Made by a program: the position numbers and the translations under genes. A stretch of 64,000 bases of DNA from CAZHVS01 sp964536015 (GTDB lineage Bacteria; Bacteroidota; Ignavibacteria; Ignavibacteriales; Ignavibacteriaceae): contig CAZHVS010000007.1 in the NCBI GenBank assembly GCA_964536015.1, positions 62,001 through 126,000 of the forward strand. The letters run 5' to 3'. The notes beneath the pieces are model-generated. The model was not told the DNA's origin and did not search any database. It saw nothing but the letters and a program-made list of their open reading frames with translations. Each line of letters begins with the position of its first letter. Position 1 is the stretch's first letter. Below, piece after piece: positions 17,983-26,245 of this stretch.

Positions 17983-19452
17983 TTAACCTACACGATTTTT
18001 AATTGCGTGCTCATAAAGTTTGATATATTCAAGTGCAGATACTTCCCATGAAAAATCTTTATTCATTCCATTTTTAATAATCTGATTCCATACATCTCTA
18101 TTGTGGTAAGTCTGCACCGCTCTTTTTAGAGTAGAAGTAAGAGCAAAGCTGTTATAATCATTAAACGAAAATCCATTGCCAGTTGATTTTCCCTGGTAAA
18201 GATATTCATCCCAATCGAACACTGTATCCGCAAGTCCGCCAGTTTTTCTAACAACCGGAACTGTACCATACTTAAGACTGTAAATCTGGTTTAATCCACA
18301 AGGTTCATAACGGGAAGGCATTAGAAATATGTCTGCAGCAGCTTCAATAAGATGTGCCAGTTCATTATTAAATCCGATATAAGTATATACTTTCCCCGGA
18401 AAAGAGTAATGAAGACTTCGGAAAAGATCTTCATAATGATCTTCGCCGCTTCCAAGAATAATCCACTGAGCATCAATGCTCATTAACTCATTTATAGAAT
18501 TAGCTATTAAATCAAATCCTTTTTGCGAAGTTAAACGAGAAACAATTCCAATAAGTGGTACATTTTCCCGTACTGGAAGATGAACGTGTTCGAGCAGAAA
18601 TTTTTTGTTTTTGTATTTGCCATCCAAATCATTTACAGAATAGTGAAAAGGAATATGATGATCATTCGCTGGATTCCAGATGCTGTAATCTACTCCATTC
18701 AGAATTCCGAAATAATCTTTCTTTCTAAAATGTAAAGTTCCATCAAGCCCATAACTCCCTTCATAAGTCATTGTCTCTTTTGCGTATGTAGGACTTACAG
18801 TATTTATTGCATCTGCAAACATTAATCCTGTTTTAAGAAAATTAAATTCATTCCATGTTTCAACGGGACTATTAGGATACCAGAGTTCGTCTCTAACTTC
18901 TGCTTTGTAAAGAGTTTCTTTTGAAAATCTTCCCTGGTAACCAATATTATGAATAGTTATGACAGTTGCAGTCTTTTCAAAGAATCTATCCCAGCTATAA
19001 TTATCTTTGATGTACAAAGGAATTAATCCGGTTTGCCAATCATTACAATTAATAACATCAGCCTGCCATTGAAGTCTTTGCAAAGATTCTAATACTGCTT
19101 TCGAAAAAAGTATAAATCTTTCATCCTCATCAATATCGTTTGTATAAATTGAAGGACGATTAAAAAAGTGGGGACAATCTATAAAATAAATTTCAACATC
19201 TGAGTTTGGTAAATTGGTAAAGAAAACCCGAACGGAATGAGTTTTTCCATTAACACGAATTGGCATTTCATCAATTGCCCAGCTATAATTAAGATCATAC
19301 TTGTTGTGATCTACTAATGCATACCGGGGAAGAAAAACTTTAACCTCGTGCCCAAGATTTCTTAAAGCAATAGGCAAAGCACCAACAACGTCACCAAGTC
19401 CGCCGGTTTTTGCAAAAGGGAAAGCTTCTGAAGAAGCGAATACAATTTTCAT
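17983..19452 (-). CDS. glgA: Glycogen synthase (ADP-glucose, GT5)
   Basis: 489 residues, the normal length. The N-terminal ADP-glucose loop reads FASSEAFPFAKTGGLGDVVGALP (KTGGL), followed by INCNDWQTGLIPLY and TIHNIGYQGRF. The GT-B C-terminal half has SRLTSQKGFDLI, SRYEPCGLNQIYSLKYGTVPVVRKTGGLADTV. It transfers glucose from ADP-glucose to the growing alpha-1,4-glucan. It lies 6 bp downstream of hemB, so the two are co-transcribed although functionally unrelated. The GH15-like gene follows after 70 bp. Confidence 0.97.
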   Translation of the reverse strand: MKIVFASSEAFPFAKTGGLGDVVGALPIALRNLGHEVKVFLPRYALVDHNKYDLNYSWAIDEMPIRVNGKTHSVRVFFTNLPNSDVEIYFIDCPHFFNRPSIYTNDIDEDERFILFSKAVLESLQRLQWQADVINCNDWQTGLIPLYIKDNYSWDRFFEKTATVITIHNIGYQGRFSKETLYKAEVRDELWYPNSPVETWNEFNFLKTGLMFADAINTVSPTYAKETMTYEGSYGLDGTLHFRKKDYFGILNGVDYSIWNPANDHHIPFHYSVNDLDGKYKNKKFLLEHVHLPVRENVPLIGIVSRLTSQKGFDLIANSINELMSIDAQWIILGSGEDHYEDLFRSLHYSFPGKVYTYIGFNNELAHLIEAAADIFLMPSRYEPCGLNQIYSLKYGTVPVVRKTGGLADTVFDWDEYLYQGKSTGNGFSFNDYNSFALTSTLKRAVQTYHNRDVWNQIIKNGMNKDFSWEVSALEYIKLYEHAIKNRVG

Positions 19453-19458
19453 ATAATT

Positions 19459-20445
19459 TTACTTTTTTGTTTTATCAATAAACTTTGCGACATCTTTTGC
19501 AAAGTAAGTCAGTATCATATCTGCACCTGCACGTTTAATTGCCATAAGAGATTCTATCATTACTCTTTCTTCGTCAATCCATCCATTTTGTGCAGCCGCT
19601 TTAATCATTGCATATTCACCACTCACCTGGTAAGCAGCAGTTGGCAAACCAAATTTTTCTTTCACTCTCCAGATAATATCAAGATAGGCTCCTGCTGGTT
19701 TTACCATAACCATATCAGCACCTTCTTCAATATCAGTTTCAACTTCGCGTAAAGCTTCATTTGCATTTGCAATATCCATTTGATGAGAACGACGGTCTCC
19801 AAAAGCGGGAGTAGATTCAGCAGCATCACGGAAAGGTCCATAAAATCCGCTTGCATATTTTGCTGCATAACTTAAAATAGGAATTTTAGCAAATCCTTTA
19901 TAATCAAGTGCTTTTCTAATTGCTATTATTCTTCCGTCCATCATATCCGAAGGAGCAATTATATCTGCACCAGCTTCAGCGTGTGAGACAGCCTCCTTTG
20001 CTAGTAAAGAAACAGTTTCATCGTTAAGAATTTCTTCACCATTTAAAACTCCGCAATGACCATGAGAAGTGTACTCGCACATACAAACATCTGTAATAAC
20101 TAAAAGATTTTTTACCTCAGCTTTTATTGCACGAACTGCCTGTTGAATTATTCCATTAGCATCATATGCCCCGCTTCCTACTTCATCTTTATGCTCTGGA
20201 ATTCCAAAAAGAATTACCGCGGGTATTCCAAGATTTTCAACTTCTTTACACTCTTCAACGAGTACATCTATACTCATCTGAAAAACTCCGGGCATCGATT
20301 TTACTGCGTTTTTCACTTTTCTACCCGGAACAACAAACAAAGGATAAATTAAATCATTCTTTGTAAGGACTGTTTCTCTTATCATATCCCTGACAAGCGG
20401 GTTGTATCTTAATCTTCTTAATCTTTTTAAAGGATAATTTGCCAT
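19459..20445 (-). CDS. hemB: Delta-aminolevulinic acid dehydratase (porphobilinogen synthase)
   Basis: HemB condenses two 5-aminolevulinate to porphobilinogen in heme synthesis. The zinc-site cysteines are present in ITDVCMCEYTSHGHCG. The two Schiff-base lysine regions are ILSYAAKYASGFYGPFRDA and MVKPAGAYLDI, and PSDMMDGRI is also intact. I place the start at the ATG at 20443-20445 (MANYPLKR) because GGAG lies at ideal spacing before it. An in-frame ATG at 20457 exists, but it would contain that GGAG inside the coding region and lacks its own. First gene of a run with glgA, divergent from rsgA. Confidence 0.96.
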   Translation of the reverse strand: MANYPLKRLRRLRYNPLVRDMIRETVLTKNDLIYPLFVVPGRKVKNAVKSMPGVFQMSIDVLVEECKEVENLGIPAVILFGIPEHKDEVGSGAYDANGIIQQAVRAIKAEVKNLLVITDVCMCEYTSHGHCGVLNGEEILNDETVSLLAKEAVSHAEAGADIIAPSDMMDGRIIAIRKALDYKGFAKIPILSYAAKYASGFYGPFRDAAESTPAFGDRRSHQMDIANANEALREVETDIEEGADMVMVKPAGAYLDIIWRVKEKFGLPTAAYQVSGEYAMIKAAAQNGWIDEERVMIESLMAIKRAGADMILTYFAKDVAKFIDKTKK

Positions 20446-20611
20446 CTTTTTCTCCATTTAATTTTCTTTTTACATCTGCGGGAATTTCAAAATTTTCTGA
20501 TTTAACGTTATAAAAATACGCACCGCTTTTCAATTTTGTAACAACAAATTAATTGGAGATTGTTCTCTGTTGATTTTCGTATTTTTGCTGGTGAAATAAA
20601 TATTATAAATT

Positions 20612-21688
20612 ATGATGAATAACTATATTGAAAAACTAGGCTTCGATAATTGGTTCAAGGGAAAAACAGAACCGTCAAAATTAAACGACTTCCACTTAAC
20701 AAGAGTTATTAGCGTAAACAAAAATAGTTTTGTAGTCTCTAACGGACAGAAAGATATTTATGCAGAAGTAACTGGAAAATTTTTGTTTAACTCAGAATCT
20801 TCCCTTGATTTTCCTGCAGTTGGTGATTGGGTTTATTCTCAGCTTTTTGATGATGATTCTTTAGCCATAATTCACGAAATACTTCCGCGAAAATCTTTAT
20901 TAAAAAGAAAAACACCCGGTAAAAAAATTGATTACCAGATTATAGCTGCTAATATCAATACTGCAATTATTATGCAGGCTGTTGATTCTAATTTTAATTT
21001 AAGAAGACTTGAGCGCTATATAGTAATGATTAAAGAGAGCAATATTACTCCCGTTATCTTTTTAAGCAAATGTGACCTTATCAATCCTGAAGAAATCGAA
21101 AAAAAGAAAGAAGAGATAAATAAAATATTTCCCGATATGAACGTAGTTGCATTCAGCAACAATAATGCATCTGATATTGAAAGAGTTAAAAACTTATTCA
21201 CTCCCGCAGATACTTTTTGTTTACTTGGCTCATCAGGAGTAGGAAAAACTACCCTGCTTAATAATTTAATTCACGAAGAATTGTACAAAACTCAACCTAT
21301 AAGAGAAAAAGATGGGCGAGGAAAACATACAACCACCAGACGTGAATTAATTTTATTGGAAAACGGCTCAATAATTATCGACAACCCAGGAATGCGTGAA
21401 CTTGGAGTTATTTCAATTGAATCAGGGCTTGATGAAACTTTTAACGAAATCTCGGATTTAGCCGAAAGCTGCCGTTACGATAATTGCACTCACACAGTTG
21501 AAAAAGGTTGTGCTATTCTTAAAGCCGTTGAGGAAGGTGAAATTTCTAAAGAAAGGTATGACAATTATATTAAAATTTATAAAGAATCCTTGTACAACGA
21601 AATGTCCTATTATGAAAAAAGACAGAAGGATAAAAAATTTGGGAAATTTATGCATAATTATCAGAAAAACAGAAATAATTTGAAATAG
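20612..21688 (+). CDS. rsgA: Ribosome small-subunit-dependent GTPase A
   Basis: 358 residues, a circularly permuted GTPase that helps mature the 30S subunit. An OB-fold N domain (about 20-100) is followed by the G4-like FLSKCDL, the P-loop GSSGVGKTTLLNNL (from residue 206), the switch KHTTTRRELILL and DNPGMRELG, and a C-terminal zinc site (CRYDNCTH then EKGCAI). All metal ligands are visible. ATGATG begins the gene, so the start could be either. It is monocistronic: divergent from hemB, and followed by a long repeat-bearing spacer before a convergent gene. Confidence 0.96.
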   Translation: MMNNYIEKLGFDNWFKGKTEPSKLNDFHLTRVISVNKNSFVVSNGQKDIYAEVTGKFLFNSESSLDFPAVGDWVYSQLFDDDSLAIIHEILPRKSLLKRKTPGKKIDYQIIAANINTAIIMQAVDSNFNLRRLERYIVMIKESNITPVIFLSKCDLINPEEIEKKKEEINKIFPDMNVVAFSNNNASDIERVKNLFTPADTFCLLGSSGVGKTTLLNNLIHEELYKTQPIREKDGRGKHTTTRRELILLENGSIIIDNPGMRELGVISIESGLDETFNEISDLAESCRYDNCTHTVEKGCAILKAVEEGEISKERYDNYIKIYKESLYNEMSYYEKRQKDKKFGKFMHNYQKNRNNLK

Positions 21689-21821
21689 AAGTAACGTGAA
21701 AAAATCACCCAGGCATTAATTCAATAATTTTTGTATCTATACAAAAAATAACTCCCCTTGCCAGAAGTATTTATAACCCATGTGAAGAATAAGTCCCCTA
21801 TTTTGATTATTTATCAACACA
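21689..21821. other. Intergenic spacer between rsgA and the repeat array
   Basis: First part of a 539-bp gap between convergent genes. I see no ORF or tRNA. A perfect 8-bp inverted repeat, TTTTTGTA at 21728-21735 and TACAAAAA at 21740-21747 with a 4-base loop, lies 40 bp after the rsgA stop. It lacks a downstream T-run on either strand, so it is not a standard terminator. Confidence 0.55.
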
Positions 21822-22112
21822 TTACATATGTAATTAGTCGATTTTGTATTTAAAAATGTGCTCGTTACATATGTAAACTGCCAATTTTATTTTCGAAATG
21901 GACACATTACATATGTAAATTCTCGTTTTTACTTTCGAAATGAACACATTACATATGTAAATCCTTGTTTTTACTTTCGAAATGAACACATTACATATGT
22001 AAATCCTTATTTTTACTTTCGAAATGGACACATTACATATGTAAATTCTCTATTTTACTTTCGAAATAGGTATATGACATATGTAACCTGTCTATTTAGA
22101 CAAGAATTTAAG
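21822..22112. repeat. Tandem array of 42-bp units with two palindromes each
   Basis: The palindrome TTACATATGTAA begins at 21822, 21865, 21907, 21949, 21991 and 22033, with a variant (TGACATATGTAA) at 22075. The spacing is 43 bp and then 42 bp five times. In units 21865-22033 a second palindrome, TTTCGAAA, recurs about 24 bp further on. Only about 5 bases between the two vary among the central units. The outer units are degenerate, the usual sign of an array homogenised in its centre. Because 42 is a multiple of three and stops are absent, both strands give artificial repeat ORFs. No repeat protein or origin gene is adjacent. The function is unknown. Confidence 0.9.
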
Positions 22113-22206
22113 TCCATGTAAGTTGTAAACCCTATATTTTTTTCCCAATATACTAATATCTAATTACAATAGATGGTATTCTGCACTGATGATTGAAGTA
22201 AACGAC

Positions 22207-22226
22207 AAAAAGTGTACAAAAACACT
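22207..22226 (-). terminator. Probable short terminator after the sorted BNR gene
   Basis: Read on the minus strand just past the stop codon: AGTGT, a 6-base loop, ACACT, then further Ts. A longer overlapping pairing also exists (TGTACAAAA at 22213-22221 with TTTTGTACA at 22248-22256), reaching into the last codons. The stem is short, so this is moderate evidence. Confidence 0.45.
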
Positions 22227-22227
22227 A

Positions 22228-24834
22228 TTATTTAAGCAAAAGCATCTTTTTTGTACAGGTGTAGTTTGTTGTTTTTATCCTGTAGAAATAAACGCCAGAT
22301 GGGCATCCTCCTCCCCTCTGGAGTTTGCTGGCATCAAATTGTACAGAATAGTTTCCTGCTTTTTTGTATTCATCTACAAGAGTGGCAATTTCTTTTCCAC
22401 TGTAATCAAAAATTTTTAATACAATATGCTGGTCGTTTATTAATGAATATTGGATTGTAGTTACGGGATTAAACGGATTGGGATAATTCTGCAATAATGA
22501 ATAACCCGTAGCTATCTTTGAGTTGTCATCAATTTTAGTTGTATTATCAATTAATTTTCTCTTAAAGACTCCATTACCATGGGTTGCGGCGTAAAGCATT
22601 TTATCTTTTGGAGATATTCTTAAATCCATTACTAAAGTTGCTGTTCCTAAAAATCCGGAATTAAAGTCAGTAAATGAAATTCCTCCATCAGTCGAAACAA
22701 AAACACCAAGGTCATTTCCTACATAAATATTATTTGTATTAAAAGGATTTACAATAACAGCAGAAGTTGGAACATCAGGCAAATCATTTCCAACGGCAGT
22801 CCAAGTTGTTCCTGCATCAGTAGATTTAAAAAGATGCGCTGAACCAAAGCCCGAAACAGCACAATATACGGTTCTTGCATCAAGAGGATTTACTGCTATA
22901 TCCACAATGTACCTGTCAGGTAAAATACCTGTTATCTCAGTAAAAGATGTTCCGCCATTTGTTGAACGATATACTCTTGCTCTTTGAAGATTAGGTGCTG
23001 TTGCTAAGAAAACTGTATCAGTATTTGAATAAGATGATTCTATTACAAGAACTGGGTCTCCTGTAAAAGTCTGGTCGTTATTTACAACAAACCAGTTTGT
23101 CCCGCTGTTAGTAGATTTATAAAGTTTATCGCCGCCGGCATACATAATTTTGGAATTAGAAGGACACACAATAAATGGTCCGTTAAATGCTTCATTGTTG
23201 CTTGGCGGATAACTATAACTCCAGTTAATTCCTCTATTTGTAGAACGCATTACAGCAAGATATTGAGATGAACTGTACATTGTGTCATTGTTTGTCCAGC
23301 TAATTCCCGAGCAACAACCATCACCCCCACCTACTCTTCGCCAGGCTGTACTTCCAGAGTAAACCACAGAAGCGTTATCCTGTAAGCCACCAACAGCTAT
23401 AAGTGAATCTTTTTGTCCTACTCCTATACGTTTGTAAAATTGCGTTGTTTGATATCCTCCGTTACAACCTGCAAAAGTTTCTCCAAAATCAGAAGTTCTG
23501 AAAATTCCTCCATCATTTCCAAAATAAACAATGTTAGAATTGGTTGGATCAATTACATAACAATGATGATCGGCATGAGAATAATTTGGAGGACCTTCAG
23601 GTCCACCGATAGGAGGAGTTGTATTTAAGTACCAGGCAGACCAGCTTGATTTGGTTGTAAGCGTATTTCCACCATTTGTTGATTTCCAGATGTCAATTCC
23701 GCCGCATAAAATTTTTGTTGAATCAGTTGGATGAGGAACTACAAAGTGAGAATACCAGCCCTGATAAGTTGCATAATCTGAAGAAGAATTTACTGTAGTC
23801 CAGCTTAAACCAAAATTATATGATTTGCATAAAACTGTCCCTGCACCCGTAGCAGTTCCTTTTCCTATGCTTGCATAAAGAATATTTGGGTTAGCGGCAA
23901 AAGGTGATAAGTGTACTTTGCCTTCCCAGGACGAAGGCAATCCGTTTGTAATTTTTGTCCAGTTTACTCCTCCATCAGAAGAACGATAAATACCATAACC
24001 CGTTGAACCAAGATTACCACAACTAATTACAATTAAGTCAGGATTTGTTTGATTGATTGCAATATCATAAGTCATAATAACATTATGAATTTGATTCCAG
24101 CTGCTTCCTGCATCAGTAGATTTATATAGTCCTTCACTTGTTCCAGCATATATTACGTTTGGATTAGCTGGATTAAATTTTATAACCTGCACTCCTCTTC
24201 TCTGGTTATAAGACCAATCAAGACTTTTTGTCCACGTTACTCCATAGTTTGTAGTTTTAAGAATACCAATTCCGTAACTGCCTCGCGTTGTTCTGATATT
24301 CAATCCACCAATTGAATTTTGATATGCATAAACCTCACCTGTTCCAATGTAAATAATATTTGAATCTGCTGGATGAATCGCAATTGCATTTACACCAAGC
24401 ACAGGGAAACCAGTGTTGATATGTGTCCATGCAGTTGAACCAATTCCGTCCGTATAGCTTCTCCACAAACCACCGCTGGCAGAACCAGCAAATAAAGTGT
24501 ATGGATTCTGCGGATTAAGTGCAATTGATTTTGTTCTTCCTCCAACATTAAGAGGACCAGCAGTAATCCAGCTATCTGTGCAATAAATTTTTCTTTGCAA
24601 AAAATCCTTTTGCATTTTTTCGTATGCTTTGAGGTAGGCATTATCTGGAATATCATTATAAGGATAAGCTCTCTGGTCAGTCCAGAAATTTAATGATTTC
24701 ATTGCACCGGATTGCTCTTCTCTTTCTTCATTAAAAGATGATTCGACACTTTGATGATTGGGAATTTTAAAAATGGTAGAAGAGATAATAGTAAAAATTA
24801 AAAAAATGATAACTGAAGTGAATTTTTTTTTCAT
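22228..24834 (-). CDS. Secreted BNR/sortilin-type propeller protein with T9SS sorting domain
   Basis: About 868 residues: signal peptide, then a long run of BNR-type blades (repeated KSTDAGSSW, RSSDGGVNW, FRTSDFGETF, STNGGTSF and STDAGTTW, each beside NPNVIYAGT-like strands) forming one or two beta-propellers. The type A C-terminal sorting domain begins at LLQNYPNPFNPVTTIQYS and ends KKMLLLK. It should be exported by T9SS and surface-attached or released. I start at the ATG at 24834 (MKKKF), preceded by GAGAG. A TTG at 24846 would overlap the upstream stop by 3 bp and is the alternative. Enzymatic activity cannot be inferred. Near the C terminus RGGGCPSG is a small insertion in the usual LASGVYFY context. 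Confidence 0.87.
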   Translation of the reverse strand: MKKKFTSVIIFLIFTIISSTIFKIPNHQSVESSFNEEREEQSGAMKSLNFWTDQRAYPYNDIPDNAYLKAYEKMQKDFLQRKIYCTDSWITAGPLNVGGRTKSIALNPQNPYTLFAGSASGGLWRSYTDGIGSTAWTHINTGFPVLGVNAIAIHPADSNIIYIGTGEVYAYQNSIGGLNIRTTRGSYGIGILKTTNYGVTWTKSLDWSYNQRRGVQVIKFNPANPNVIYAGTSEGLYKSTDAGSSWNQIHNVIMTYDIAINQTNPDLIVISCGNLGSTGYGIYRSSDGGVNWTKITNGLPSSWEGKVHLSPFAANPNILYASIGKGTATGAGTVLCKSYNFGLSWTTVNSSSDYATYQGWYSHFVVPHPTDSTKILCGGIDIWKSTNGGNTLTTKSSWSAWYLNTTPPIGGPEGPPNYSHADHHCYVIDPTNSNIVYFGNDGGIFRTSDFGETFAGCNGGYQTTQFYKRIGVGQKDSLIAVGGLQDNASVVYSGSTAWRRVGGGDGCCSGISWTNNDTMYSSSQYLAVMRSTNRGINWSYSYPPSNNEAFNGPFIVCPSNSKIMYAGGDKLYKSTNSGTNWFVVNNDQTFTGDPVLVIESSYSNTDTVFLATAPNLQRARVYRSTNGGTSFTEITGILPDRYIVDIAVNPLDARTVYCAVSGFGSAHLFKSTDAGTTWTAVGNDLPDVPTSAVIVNPFNTNNIYVGNDLGVFVSTDGGISFTDFNSGFLGTATLVMDLRISPKDKMLYAATHGNGVFKRKLIDNTTKIDDNSKIATGYSLLQNYPNPFNPVTTIQYSLINDQHIVLKIFDYSGKEIATLVDEYKKAGNYSVQFDASKLQRGGGCPSGVYFYRIKTTNYTCTKKMLLLK

Positions 24835-24842
24835 ATTATCTC

Positions 24843-26213
24843 TCAAATTGATTTTAATACTCTTTGATATACTATTTCAGAACTTTTAATGCAATCGCCA
24901 ACAGATATTCCACCACGATAGTTTCCTGCAAGAAAAATTCCCGGATGTCTACTCTCAAATTCTTCAAAATATTTTTCGTGTTCGATATAACCAATATCAT
25001 ATTGTGGAATTGCTTTTTCCCACTTTCTATAAGTAACAAAATCTGGTTCGGAACTTATTTTCATTCGCTGTTGAAAATCTTTTAATATTTCATGAATCAA
25101 AATATCTTTATCTCCCTCAAGAAGCGAAGCATTCCTTGTGCCGCCAATAAAAAGTGTAAAAGTAGCTTGCTCATCATCAGTTCTATGATTAAATATTGCA
25201 GAACTCCAAAGTGCTCCTAAATATTTTTTGTTTTCTTTTTCAGGGATTAAAAATCCAAAACCATCAAGCGGTTGTTCAATAGCAGATTTTTTATACACAG
25301 CAAACAATACAAGCACAGGTGGATAATGAATAGAATTAAGATGATGAGTTAATAACGAATCGATATTATTTAAAATTCTTGAAGTAACAAACGCAGGAGT
25401 TGTAAATACTACTCGATCAAAGGATAACGTTTCTTCTTTATTATTACAAAGTGAATTAAGTATAAAACTTCCGCCGGATTTTTGTAATGATTTTATTTCA
25501 CAATTATATTTTACTCTTTCACCTAGTTTAGAAGCTATTGTTAAAGGCAGGGTTTGCATTCCTTTTTTGAATGAGAACATCTTTGCACTTTGTTTTGATA
25601 CTTCTTTGCTTCTTTTTCTTTCTTTAATGCTTCTTATTGTCCCGATAATTAATCCGCCGTATTTTTCTTCAAGTGCATATAGTTTTGGAAAAGCTGAAGC
25701 AACGCTAAGAGTTTCAGGATTGCCTGCATATACACCTGCAACAAAAGGATTGATTGCATAATCGAGGAATTCTTTTCCAAGTCTTCTTGTTACAAAGCGA
25801 GCAACACTTTGGTAGTATCCATCTTTTGAACGTGGAATTAATGGTTCTGCAAAAAGTCTTAGTTTGGCTTTTGTAGAAAATAATTTTGTCTTTAGAAATG
25901 CCGGAGGACTCATAGGCAGCGGATAGAGAATGTTATTTCTTAAAATATATCTCTTATTCGCTTCACGGTTAGCATAAAGAAATTCATATTCAAGTCCAAC
26001 ATCTTCAACAAGCTGACGGATTAATGGAGTAGTTTCTAATCCACTGTTAGGTCCTGCATCGAAAAGAAAATTTTTATGAAACACACTTTCCATCGATCCG
26101 CCCGCTACAGAGTTTTTTTCAAAAACAGTAACGTCAAAACCATTTTTGTAAAGCCAGTATGCTATTGCTAAACCAGATATACCAGCACCAATTACTGCAA
26201 CTCTTTCAGTCAT
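24843..26213 (-). CDS. hemG: Oxygen-dependent (HemY/HemG-type) protoporphyrinogen or coproporphyrinogen oxidase
   Basis: 456 residues, the usual length. The FAD dinucleotide motif is VAVIGAGISGLAIAYWLYKNG, followed by FEKNSVAGGS and DAGPNSGLETTP, characteristic of PPOX. The C-terminal FAD motif is FLAGNYRGGISVGDCI. It oxidises protoporphyrinogen IX (or coproporphyrinogen III) in late heme synthesis. It lies between the M3 peptidase (32 bp upstream) and the BNR protein in the hemH-led run. Which porphyrin it uses depends on genes outside the window. Confidence 0.93.
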   Translation of the reverse strand: MTERVAVIGAGISGLAIAYWLYKNGFDVTVFEKNSVAGGSMESVFHKNFLFDAGPNSGLETTPLIRQLVEDVGLEYEFLYANREANKRYILRNNILYPLPMSPPAFLKTKLFSTKAKLRLFAEPLIPRSKDGYYQSVARFVTRRLGKEFLDYAINPFVAGVYAGNPETLSVASAFPKLYALEEKYGGLIIGTIRSIKERKRSKEVSKQSAKMFSFKKGMQTLPLTIASKLGERVKYNCEIKSLQKSGGSFILNSLCNNKEETLSFDRVVFTTPAFVTSRILNNIDSLLTHHLNSIHYPPVLVLFAVYKKSAIEQPLDGFGFLIPEKENKKYLGALWSSAIFNHRTDDEQATFTLFIGGTRNASLLEGDKDILIHEILKDFQQRMKISSEPDFVTYRKWEKAIPQYDIGYIEHEKYFEEFESRHPGIFLAGNYRGGISVGDCIKSSEIVYQRVLKSI

Positions 26214-26245
26214 TTAATTTTTCAAATAATTTGATGAAATGTTTT

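Noticed and set aside
21728..21747. Terminator of rsgA
   Set aside because: The hairpin TTTTTGTA/TACAAAAA has no T-run after it on either strand.
21822..22112. CRISPR array
   Set aside because: Only about 5 bases vary between the conserved parts, so there are no spacers, and no cas gene is present.
21822..22112. Replication origin or plasmid iterons
   Set aside because: No dnaA box cluster, dnaA, rep or par gene is near, so calling it an origin would be a guess.
21858..22121. Plus- and minus-strand ORFs of repeated 14-residue units (FYFRNEHITYVNP-like)
   Set aside because: They arise because the DNA repeat is 42 bp (14 codons) without stops. Both strands read through the palindromes, there is no ribosome binding site, and the composition is unlike the neighbouring proteins.
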